From Wocania_A sp965224845 (GTDB lineage: Bacteria; Bacteroidota; Bacteroidia; Flavobacteriales; Flavobacteriaceae): DNA of 64,000 nt. This document shows, piece after piece, positions 18,632 to 26,246 of the stretch. Within the stretch, counting starts at the first letter, position 1. Each line of letters opens with the position of its first letter. The notes under the pieces were generated by a model. It was not told the DNA's origin and did not search any database. It saw only the letters and a program-made list of their open reading frames with translations. Location: the NCBI GenBank assembly GCA_965224845.1, contig CBDDAJ010000006.1:1-64000 (forward strand). The letters run 5' to 3'. The position numbers and the translations under genes are program-made.

Positions 18632-20215
18632 ATGACTTTTAAAAATGATTCTTTTTTTATTTACTTTTTATTGTTTTTTACAGTGATAGGCTGTAGAAAT
18701 AAAGCTATAGAAAACAAAGCCTTTAAAACAGAACATAAAAAACCAAACATTGTTTTAATTTATACAGACGATTTAGGTTATGGCGATGTGAGTGCTTATG
18801 GTGCAGCAGAAATTAAAACACCAGCAATAGATGCTTTAGCTAAAGATGGCATTTTGTTTAATAATGCCTATGCAACAGCAGCAACCTGTACCCCCTCTAG
18901 ATATTCTTTATTAACGGGAAATTATGCATGGCGTAAAAAGGGAACAGGAGTTGCAAAAGGAGATGAAGCACTTTTAATTGACACCAAAAGAACAACACTG
19001 CCAAAAGTTTTAAAAACAGCGGGCTATAAAACAGGTGTTGTTGGGAAATGGCATTTAGGTTTAGGCGATGAAAATGGCCCCAATTGGAATGGAAAAATTA
19101 GCCCGGGACCTTTAGAAATTGGTTTTGATTATTCCTATTTAATTCCTGCTACAGGAGATAGGGTTCCTTGTGTGTTTGTAGAAAATCATCATATTGTTAA
19201 TTTAGATCCAAATGACCCTGTAACTGTTAATTATATAGAAAAAGTTGGTAATTGGCCAACAGGAAAGGAAAACCCGGAGTTGTTAAAGGTAAAGCCATCT
19301 CAAGGTCATAACAACACTATTGTAAATGGCATTAGTAGAATTGGGTATATGACAGGTGGAAAATCGGCTTTATGGGATGATGAAACGATACCTATGGAAT
19401 TGGTTGATAAATCTAATAAATTTATCACCTCGAATAAGAATCAACCCTTTTTCCTAATGCTTTCTACACACGATATTCATGTACCAAGAATTGCCAATAA
19501 AATGTTTCAAGATAAAAGTGGTTTAGGACCTAGAGGAGATGTTATTTTACAGCTAGATTGGACAGTAAATGAAATTGTAAAAACCTTGAAAGAGCAAAAC
19601 CTTTTAGAAAATACGGTTATTGTTTTTTCCAGTGATAATGGCCCAGTTATAGACGATGGTTACCAAGATCAAGCAAGAGAATTGTTAGGAAATCATAAGC
19701 CAACAGGAGGCTTACGTGGAGGAAAGTACAGTGCTTACGATGGAGGAACAAAAATCCCGTTAATTATTCGTTGGCCAAACGGAAAAGGAAAAGGGACTAT
19801 TTCTAATGCACTTGTGAGTCAGGTAGATTTTTTAAGTTCTTTTGCAGCTTTAGCAGGTGTTAAAAAAATAGAAGAAGATGTTATTGATAGCCAGAATAGA
19901 TTGGACGTCTTTTTAGGAGATAATATAAAAGGAAGAAGTTCAGTTGTTCAAGAAAGCTTTAGAGGTCCATTATCTTATATTGAAGGAGAATGGAAATATA
20001 TTGAGCCTTTAGACGGACCGGAGTTAGTCCCTTGGGGCCCAATAATTGAAACAGGTTTTCAAAAAGAACCCCAATTGTATCACTTAAAAAAGGATCAGAA
20101 TGAACAAGAAAATCTGGCTTCTAAATACCCTGAAATGCTGAGGGATTTAAGAAGGAAATTGATGGATATAAAGAAAGATGGCTTTGAAAATAGGCATGAA
20201 GTAAATCTTAATTAA
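18632..20215 (+). CDS. S1 family arylsulfatase lipoprotein (CTPSR), GalNAc-6-sulfatase-like
   Basis: This formylglycine sulfatase of 527 residues has a lipoprotein signal ending at Cys21 (FTVIGC). The opening NIVLIYTDDLGYGDVSAYGA carries the Asp-Asp metal pair. The maturation site CTPSRYSLLTGNYAWR begins at Cys86. VVGKWHLGLG and SSDNGPVIDDGY supply the other conserved active-site residues. The insert around ISPGPLEIGFDYSYLIPAT resembles the arylsulfatase A/GalNAc-6-sulfatase branch, which includes chondroitin 6-O-sulfatases of gut Bacteroides. That would suit a glycosaminoglycan-type substrate but remains inference. It is co-transcribed with the DUF6250-like gene and the PhoD-like gene. Confidence 0.94.
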   Translation: MTFKNDSFFIYFLLFFTVIGCRNKAIENKAFKTEHKKPNIVLIYTDDLGYGDVSAYGAAEIKTPAIDALAKDGILFNNAYATAATCTPSRYSLLTGNYAWRKKGTGVAKGDEALLIDTKRTTLPKVLKTAGYKTGVVGKWHLGLGDENGPNWNGKISPGPLEIGFDYSYLIPATGDRVPCVFVENHHIVNLDPNDPVTVNYIEKVGNWPTGKENPELLKVKPSQGHNNTIVNGISRIGYMTGGKSALWDDETIPMELVDKSNKFITSNKNQPFFLMLSTHDIHVPRIANKMFQDKSGLGPRGDVILQLDWTVNEIVKTLKEQNLLENTVIVFSSDNGPVIDDGYQDQARELLGNHKPTGGLRGGKYSAYDGGTKIPLIIRWPNGKGKGTISNALVSQVDFLSSFAALAGVKKIEEDVIDSQNRLDVFLGDNIKGRSSVVQESFRGPLSYIEGEWKYIEPLDGPELVPWGPIIETGFQKEPQLYHLKKDQNEQENLASKYPEMLRDLRRKLMDIKKDGFENRHEVNLN

Positions 20216-20259
20216 TTTAATATAGCATTATTCAGATACTAATAATTAAAGCACATTTT

Positions 20260-21324
20260 ATGATATATTATACGAGAAACATTTTCTATTATTTTTTAAT
20301 CTTTATTACAATATTTACTTGCAAAGACCATCAAAATGAAACAGAACAAACTACCACAATAGCATTTGGATCATGTGCATCAGAAAAACATGAGCTTCCT
20401 ATTTTTAACTTAGTGGTTGAACATAATCCCGATTTATTTATTTTTTTGGGAGATAATATTTATGGAGACACCAAAAACATAGATACATTAAAAGCTAAAT
20501 ATCAACGATTAGCAAATAAATCAAGTTTTCAAAATTTAAAAAAAAGAACTAAAATTATAGCGACATGGGACGATCATGATTATGGTTGGAATGATGCTGG
20601 AAAAGAGTATTCGCTTAAAGAACAATCAAAAGAACTTTTTTTGGATTTTTTTGAAGAGCCAGACTCTTCATCAAGAAGAAAGCACAAAGGAATTTATCAT
20701 TCTTATGATTATAATATAGGAGGAAATAAACTTCAAATAATCTTATTGGATAGCAGAACGTTTAGAGACGGACTTCAGCCTTACAATGAAGAGTTTAAGG
20801 CTGAGCGAAGATTTGGGTTTTATAGAAAGGATTATGCGCCTCATACAAGTATTGACTCAACTTTACTTGGTGAAGAACAATGGAAATGGTTGGAAAAACA
20901 ATTTGAGAAACCAGCAGACCTTAGGTTAATTGGTTCCGGAACCCAATTCGGAATTGAGAGTAACGGTTATGAAGCCTGGGCAAACTTTCCACATGAGCAA
21001 CAACGCATGCTAGATCTAATAAATAAAACAAAAGCTAGTGGGGTTCTATTTTTAACAGGAGATGTACATTATTCTGAAATTTCTAAGTTAGAGACAAATT
21101 TTTATCCAATTTACGACTTTACCTCAAGCGGACTTTCATCCACTTGGCATTTTGCTACACCAAATAAAAATCGAATTGAAGGACCAATAATGGATAATCA
21201 TTTTGGGTTGCTTACGATAGATTGGAATAAAAAAGACCCAAAGATTAAGATGGAAACATATGATATTAGTGATAACCAACGAATTGAACTCTCTATTAAT
21301 TTAAGTGACATAAGCTTTAAATAA
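20260..21324 (+). CDS. PhoD-like alkaline phosphatase/phosphodiesterase lipoprotein
   Basis: This metallophosphatase of the PhoD type has 354 residues. The lipoprotein signal ends at Cys21 (TIFTC). Metal-binding motifs are present in order: AFGSC (about 35-39), FLGDNIYGD with Asp65, ATWDDHDYGWND with Asp104-Asp107, and LTGDVHYSE near residue 270. Family members hydrolyse phosphate mono- or diesters outside the cytoplasm. It is the last gene of the sulfatase run, 44 bases after a sulfatase and 130 bases before the KDG operon. Its role may be to remove phosphate substituents from the glycan or simply to gain phosphate. It could also have a different ester specificity. Confidence 0.9.
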   Translation: MIYYTRNIFYYFLIFITIFTCKDHQNETEQTTTIAFGSCASEKHELPIFNLVVEHNPDLFIFLGDNIYGDTKNIDTLKAKYQRLANKSSFQNLKKRTKIIATWDDHDYGWNDAGKEYSLKEQSKELFLDFFEEPDSSSRRKHKGIYHSYDYNIGGNKLQIILLDSRTFRDGLQPYNEEFKAERRFGFYRKDYAPHTSIDSTLLGEEQWKWLEKQFEKPADLRLIGSGTQFGIESNGYEAWANFPHEQQRMLDLINKTKASGVLFLTGDVHYSEISKLETNFYPIYDFTSSGLSSTWHFATPNKNRIEGPIMDNHFGLLTIDWNKKDPKIKMETYDISDNQRIELSINLSDISFK

Positions 21325-21360
21325 TAAATACACGTACTAACAATAAATATTAATTTACAC

Positions 21361-21382
21361 AAAATACAATCGATTGTATTTT
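21361..21382 (+). promoter_or_regulatory. 22-bp perfect palindrome, LacI-type operator
   Basis: The core AATACAATCGATTGTATT extends by two A/T pairs on each side into a perfect 22-base palindrome. Its centre AATCGATT fits the AANCGNTT pattern typical of LacI-family operators. It lies 73 bases before kdgK, and its right half contains the TTG (21375-21377) of a candidate -33 element. A bound repressor would therefore block the promoter. No LacI-family gene is in the window. Confidence 0.75.
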
Positions 21383-21404
21383 AATCGTATTTTTTATATA
21401 TTTA
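21375..21404 (+). promoter_or_regulatory. promoter of the KDG/TRAP operon
   Basis: TTG at 21375-21377 and TATATTTA at 21397-21404 are 19 bases apart. They match the Bacteroidetes -33/-7 arrangement (TTG, 17-23 bases, TAnnTTTG) with one mismatch in the last base. The -33 element lies inside the palindromic operator. The start codon of kdgK follows about 50 bases later. Confidence 0.6.
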
Positions 21405-21454
21405 CAACAATTTAAAAAGAATAATAACAAACCAGAACGGTTATATTTAATAGA

Positions 21455-22495
21455 ATGAGTAGAGTAGTTACATTTGGAGAAATCATGTTAAGATTAGCTC
21501 CACAAGGATTTTTAAGATTTTCTCAAGCCAATTCATTCGATGCCATATATGGTGGTGGCGAATCTAATGTGGCTGTATCATTAGCAAATTATGGTGTCGA
21601 TGTAGATTTTGTAACTCGTTTACCAAAAAACGATATAGGAGAATGTGCTATGATGGAAATGCGTAAAAGAGGTGTAGGCGTAAATAAAATGATTTGGGGA
21701 GGCGATCGTTTAGGGATTTACTTCCTTGAAACGGGAGCCGTATCAAGGGGGTCAAAAGTGGTTTACGACAGAGCGCATTCTGCTATTGCAGAAATAGAAT
21801 CTGGAATGATAGATTGGGATAAGGTCTTTGAAGGCGTTGAGTGGTTTCATTGGACGGGCATCACTCCTGCGATATCCCAAGGCGCTGCTAATGTGTGTTT
21901 AGAAGCGGTAAAAGTTGCCAGTAAATTAGGTATTACCATTTCAACAGACTTAAATTACCGTGCTAAGCTCTGGAATTATGGGGGAGACCGTGAAGCGATT
22001 ATGACAGAATTAACATCTTACTGTGATATTATCCTGGGAAATGAAGAAGATGCTGAAAAACATTTTAATATCAAACCAGAAGGATTAGATATTACTACCC
22101 AGGGACATGATGTTAAAGCTGAAGCTTTTTTGTCTGTATGTCAACAAATGATGAAAAAATTCCCAAAAGCTAAAAAAGTAATAACAACTTTAAGAGGCTC
22201 TATTTCTGCGTCACATAATACATGGGCCGGCGTTTTATTTGATGGCAAAAAGATGTATGAATCGTATCAATATCAAATTACAGATATTGTTGACCGTGTT
22301 GGAGGCGGAGATTCCTTTATGGGAGGTTTAATTTATGGATTGCTTAAATACCCTAAAGATGATCAGAATGCCTTAGATTTTGCTGTGGCTGCTTCTTGCT
22401 TAAAACATACTATAAAAGGAGATGCTAACCTAGTTACTGTTGCAGAAGTTGAAAAATTAATGGGCGGTGATGCTTCAGGAAGAGTAGCGCGATAA
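21455..22495 (+). CDS. kdgK: 2-keto-3-deoxygluconate kinase, PfkB family
   Basis: This cytoplasmic sugar kinase of 346 residues phosphorylates 2-keto-3-deoxygluconate (KDG) with ATP to KDPG. The N-terminal strand VVTFGEIMLRLAPQGFLRFSQ and the Gly-rich YGGGESNVAVSLA are typical of PfkB/ribokinase enzymes. The C-terminal signature DRVGGGDSFMGG contains the catalytic base Asp286. The match to KDG kinases rather than to fructokinases rests on the N-terminal motif and on the next gene being KDPG aldolase. It is the first gene of a five-gene operon under the palindromic operator. It drains the unsaturated uronates released by GH88 after their conversion to KDG. Confidence 0.93.
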   Translation: MSRVVTFGEIMLRLAPQGFLRFSQANSFDAIYGGGESNVAVSLANYGVDVDFVTRLPKNDIGECAMMEMRKRGVGVNKMIWGGDRLGIYFLETGAVSRGSKVVYDRAHSAIAEIESGMIDWDKVFEGVEWFHWTGITPAISQGAANVCLEAVKVASKLGITISTDLNYRAKLWNYGGDREAIMTELTSYCDIILGNEEDAEKHFNIKPEGLDITTQGHDVKAEAFLSVCQQMMKKFPKAKKVITTLRGSISASHNTWAGVLFDGKKMYESYQYQITDIVDRVGGGDSFMGGLIYGLLKYPKDDQNALDFAVAASCLKHTIKGDANLVTVAEVEKLMGGDASGRVAR

Positions 22496-22513
22496 TAAAG
22501 ATATAGAAACAAA

Positions 22514-23191
22514 ATGGCACAATTTTCAAGGTTAGAAGTAGCAAGTGTAATGAAAGAAACGGGGATGGTTCCTTTGTTTTTTAACAACGATATTCAATTG
22601 AGTAAAAGCGTCCTTAAGGCCTGTTATGATGGTGGCGCTAGGCTCATGGAATTTACAGCTAGAGGTGATTATGCTCACGAAGTTTTTGGTGAGCTAACTA
22701 AATATGCTATTAGGGAATTACCGGGTATGATTATGGGGGTAGGATCTGTAACAGACGCTGCTTCAGCAGCATTATACATGGCTATAGGAGCAAACTTTGT
22801 TGTTACACCAGTATTACGCGAAGATATAGCTATCGCTTGTAATAGACGTAAAGTATTGTGGTCTCCGGGATGTGGAACATTAACAGAAATAGCACAAGCA
22901 GAGGCCTTAGGCTGTGAGATTGTAAAATTATTTCCGGGAGATATTTATGGTCCGCAATTTGTAAAAGGAATAAAAGGACCGCAGCCCTGGACAAGCATTA
23001 TGCCAACTGGAGGTGTATCTCCAACAGAAGAAAACTTAAAAAACTGGTTTGATGCAGGTGTCACCTGTGTAGGTATGGGCTCTAAACTTATTAGTAAAGC
23101 TATTTTAGCTAATAAAGATTTTGTTAAGCTTGAGCAAGATGTTAAACAAGCTTTAAAGATTATAAAATCAATAAGAAACGAATTAAAATGA
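22514..23191 (+). CDS. eda: KDPG/KHG aldolase
   Basis: This cytoplasmic class I aldolase of 225 residues cleaves 2-keto-3-deoxy-6-phosphogluconate to pyruvate and glyceraldehyde 3-phosphate. Conserved residues are Glu46 and Arg50 in EFTARGDYA and the Schiff-base Lys138 in EIVKLFPGDIYGPQF. The phosphate-binding part contains IMPTGGVSPTEENLKNW and VGMGSKL. It begins 18 bases after kdgK, the usual pairing for KDG catabolism. The same family can also cleave 2-keto-4-hydroxyglutarate, but context supports the KDPG role. Confidence 0.95.
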   Translation: MAQFSRLEVASVMKETGMVPLFFNNDIQLSKSVLKACYDGGARLMEFTARGDYAHEVFGELTKYAIRELPGMIMGVGSVTDAASAALYMAIGANFVVTPVLREDIAIACNRRKVLWSPGCGTLTEIAQAEALGCEIVKLFPGDIYGPQFVKGIKGPQPWTSIMPTGGVSPTEENLKNWFDAGVTCVGMGSKLISKAILANKDFVKLEQDVKQALKIIKSIRNELK

Positions 23192-23221
23192 AAATCATAT
23201 TAACTAAAAAAAGGTAGCCAG

Positions 23222-24199
23222 ATGAAATACACATTTTTAGTAGTTACTTTATTTTTTACAATATTATCTTTTAATTCTTGTGAATCTGTAAAGGATCAAA
23301 GAACAATTAAATTAGCTCACGGATTGGATATGAGTCACCCCGTACACAAAGCCATGGAGCTTATGAAGAAAGCGCTGGAAAAAGAATCAAAAGGGAAATT
23401 AAAACTAGAGATATACCCTAACCAACAGCTTGGATCAGAACGACAATGCTTAGAGTTATTACAGATAGGTAGTTTAGATATGACTAAAGTTTCTGCAGCA
23501 GTTATGGAGAACTTTTCGCCGAATATGAGAGTATTAGGATTACCATTCTTGTTTAAAGATCGTGCACATGCATTCCATGTATTGGATGGCGAAGTTGGTA
23601 AAGAATTATTGGATGGCGGACAAAAATATTGGTTAAAGGGTTTAGGCTATTATGATGCTGGAAGTAGAAGCTTTTATACAAAAGAAAAACCTGTAGAATC
23701 ACCCAAAGACCTGGAAGGCTTAAAGATAAGGGTCATGGAAAGTGTTACAGCTATGAGTATGGTAACTAGTCTTGGAGGCTCACCAACTCCAATATCTTAT
23801 GGAGAATTATATACGGCATTGCAACAAGGGGTAGTAGATGGAGCAGAAAATAACCCGCCTTCTTTTTATTTGTCTAGACATTACGAGGTTTGTAAATATT
23901 ACTCTTTAAATGAACATACTACCATTCCAGATGTGCTAATAATAAGTACGCATTTATGGAAGCACCTATCTAAAGAAGAACGATTGTGGTTACAATCGGC
24001 TGTAGATGCTTCTGTAAAGTATCAAAGAGAATTATGGGAGAAATCAGAATTGGATGCATTGGAAGCTGTAAAAAAAGCCGGTGTAGAAATTGTAAGGCCA
24101 GATAAGACCATTTTTAAAGAAAAAGTAAAGTCTATATACGAATCTTATAAGAAAGATAAACAAATTAATAGTCTTATTGAACGGATTCAAGAAAGTTAA
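23222..24199 (+). CDS. dctP: TRAP transporter substrate-binding lipoprotein, DctP family
   Basis: This is the extracytoplasmic solute receptor of a tripartite ATP-independent transporter, 325 residues. The lipoprotein signal ends at Cys20 (ILSFNSC). Family features are IKLAHGLDMSHPVHKAM, IYPNQQLGSERQCLELLQ, and the ligand-binding segment LEGLKIRVMES, where the arginine normally pairs with a substrate carboxylate. GELYTALQQGVVDGAENNP follows. The operon with KDG kinase and KDPG aldolase suggests the ligand is a uronate, KDG or an unsaturated uronate. Lipid anchoring of the receptor is uncommon outside Bacteroidetes-like hosts. Confidence 0.94.
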   Translation: MKYTFLVVTLFFTILSFNSCESVKDQRTIKLAHGLDMSHPVHKAMELMKKALEKESKGKLKLEIYPNQQLGSERQCLELLQIGSLDMTKVSAAVMENFSPNMRVLGLPFLFKDRAHAFHVLDGEVGKELLDGGQKYWLKGLGYYDAGSRSFYTKEKPVESPKDLEGLKIRVMESVTAMSMVTSLGGSPTPISYGELYTALQQGVVDGAENNPPSFYLSRHYEVCKYYSLNEHTTIPDVLIISTHLWKHLSKEERLWLQSAVDASVKYQRELWEKSELDALEAVKKAGVEIVRPDKTIFKEKVKSIYESYKKDKQINSLIERIQES

Positions 24200-24205
24200 T
24201 TACTT

Positions 24206-24670
24206 ATGGAGTTAAGAAAAAAAGTAGATCGCATTTTGGGTACTGCTCTAGCTGTTATTATGGCTGTTATGGTAGTTAATGTTTTATGGCAAGTATTTAC
24301 AAGGTTTGTGGTAGGAACACCGAGTTCATTTACAGATGAGTTGGCAAGGTATCTTATGATTTGGGTTGGTGTACTGGGAGCGGCATATATTTCAGGAAGA
24401 CGCATGCATGTTGCCATAGATTTATTACCAACGAGATTAAACAAATTGGGGCAAAAAAAACTAAAAATATTCATTAATTGGATTATTATCGTGTTTTGCT
24501 TTTTTGCATTAGTAATAGGAGGGGTGCGATTAGTATATATTACATTTACTTTGGGACAGTATTCTCCTGCATTACAAATACCTTTAGCAATGGTCTATTT
24601 GGTTATTCCTATGAGTGGTGTTTTAATTATTTATTATAAACTTTCAGATATTTTAAACAAGCAGTTATAA
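24206..24670 (+). CDS. dctQ: TRAP transporter small permease, DctQ family
   Basis: This inner-membrane protein of 154 residues has four predicted helices (about 13-33, 48-66, 88-108 and 125-145). The segment VGTPSSFTDELARYLMIWVG is the DctQ family signature. It starts 6 bases after dctP, and its stop overlaps the dctM start. It forms the membrane unit with DctM and takes substrate from the DctP lipoprotein using a sodium gradient, as known for this family. Confidence 0.94.
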   Translation: MELRKKVDRILGTALAVIMAVMVVNVLWQVFTRFVVGTPSSFTDELARYLMIWVGVLGAAYISGRRMHVAIDLLPTRLNKLGQKKLKIFINWIIIVFCFFALVIGGVRLVYITFTLGQYSPALQIPLAMVYLVIPMSGVLIIYYKLSDILNKQL

Positions 24671-25965
24671 TGGAATATTTACCAATCTTCGTTTTAATTT
24701 TAAGTTTTATTGGTTTATTATTGATAGGTGTACCTGTAGCGTGGAGTATTGCTATTTCATCACTGCTAACAATGATGACGAGCATATCTATGCTTCCAGC
24801 ATTAACTACGGTGTCTCAGCGTATGGCAACAGGCTTAGATAGTTTCGCTTTATTAGCAATCCCATTTTTTGTCCTTTCCGGACAGCTTATGAATAAAGGA
24901 GGAATTGCTTATCGTTTAATAGATTTTGCTAAAACACTTGTAGGATCACTTCCAGGAGGATTAGCTTTAATAAATGTTATTGCAGCTATGTTAATGGGTG
25001 CTATAGCAGGATCAGCCATGGCATCAGCGTCTGCTATGGGCAGTATTTTAGGGCCTGAAATGGAAAAGGAAGGGTATTCAAAAGAGTTTGGAGCTGCAGT
25101 TAATATTACATCATCAACAACAGGATTAATTATTCCTCCAAGTAATGTACTCATTGTATATTCATTAGCAAGCGGAGGGGTATCTATTGCTGCATTGTTT
25201 TTAGCTGGATACATTCCTGGTATTATTACTGGATTGTTTCTTATGATTGTCGCTTCTTTTTGGGCCAAAAAGAAAGGGTATAATGTAGGTAAAAGAAGTA
25301 CATTAAAAGCAGTTAGAAAAACATTTGTAAGCGCATTTCCTAGCTTAATGCTATTAGTAGTGGTTATTGGTGGTATTGTTGCCGGTATTTTTACAGCTAC
25401 TGAAGCCTCAGCAATAGCTGTATTGTACACCCTTATTTTAGGGTTTATTTATAAAGAAATAAAGTATAAAGACATACCGCAAATATTATTGGATTCTTGT
25501 GGTACAACGGCCATTGTTATGCTTTTAATTGGAGCATCTATGAGTATGTCTTGGGTAATGTCTTACGAAAATATTCCACAAAGTATTAGTTCGGTTTTAT
25601 TAACTGTAAGTAATAATCCCATTATTATCCTCTTAATCATTAATTTAATATTATTATTTGTCGGCATTTTTATGGATATGACACCTGCAATATTGATATT
25701 TACGCCTATTTTTTTACCAATTATTGTTGAGTTAGGTATGGATCCTATTCAATTTGGGATAATCATGGTTATGAATTTAAGCATTGGGCTGTGTACGCCG
25801 CCAGTAGGCTCTGTATTATTTGTTGGAGTGGGCATAGCAAATACGACAATAGAAAGGGTTATAAAACCCTTACTACCGCTTTTTATAGTAATGATAATTG
25901 CACTGTTTTTAGTAACCTATTTTCCGGAATTGAGTTTGTGGCTACCGGGTTTATTTGATTTATAA
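24670..25965 (+). CDS. dctM: TRAP transporter large permease, DctM family
   Basis: This inner-membrane transport subunit of 431 residues has many hydrophobic helices. Family motifs include GLDSFALLAIPFFVLSGQLM, GAIAGSAMASASAMGSILGP, GFSKEFGAA-like EGYSKEFGAAVNITSSTTG and PPSNVLIVYSLASGG. The C-terminal NLSIGLCTPPVGSVLF is also typical. The length is normal. It is the last gene of the operon led by kdgK, and it is followed by 281 bases before the convergent serine dehydratase gene. I saw no clear terminator or gene in that stretch. The complete P/Q/M set shows a functional transporter for a sugar acid is plausible. Confidence 0.95.
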   Translation: MEYLPIFVLILSFIGLLLIGVPVAWSIAISSLLTMMTSISMLPALTTVSQRMATGLDSFALLAIPFFVLSGQLMNKGGIAYRLIDFAKTLVGSLPGGLALINVIAAMLMGAIAGSAMASASAMGSILGPEMEKEGYSKEFGAAVNITSSTTGLIIPPSNVLIVYSLASGGVSIAALFLAGYIPGIITGLFLMIVASFWAKKKGYNVGKRSTLKAVRKTFVSAFPSLMLLVVVIGGIVAGIFTATEASAIAVLYTLILGFIYKEIKYKDIPQILLDSCGTTAIVMLLIGASMSMSWVMSYENIPQSISSVLLTVSNNPIIILLIINLILLFVGIFMDMTPAILIFTPIFLPIIVELGMDPIQFGIIMVMNLSIGLCTPPVGSVLFVGVGIANTTIERVIKPLLPLFIVMIIALFLVTYFPELSLWLPGLFDL

Positions 25966-26246
25966 GCGTTTGGATAATTTTATTAAAAAATATAGGCTTG
26001 AATTTGGTTTTATTATTTTATATGCCTCGATAAGTGTTGTAATATATTGTTGTTTATAGTATTGATGAACCTAACCAAAAATAATTTGACATGTTTCTAT
26101 ACGTTCTATACAGATTTTCTTAATGATATATATGCAATTCTTTTCAAACATATTGTAAAGTCTATTGGTTTGAGAAATAATGAAAGGAGTTTAAATCCCA
26201 AACCCTGCAGAAGGTCTCTTTTATATTTTTTTGAATAACAAATATT

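Noticed and set aside
24909..25430. Long - strand frame of 173 codons
   Set aside because: It lies wholly opposite the strongly conserved dctM gene and encodes no known motif. It is a shadow of that gene.
26047..26238. Short + strand frame of 63 codons in the gap between dctM and the serine dehydratase gene
   Set aside because: It starts with TTG, has no recognisable domain or signal, and lies in AT-rich DNA between convergent genes. The 281-base gap shows no clear terminator either.
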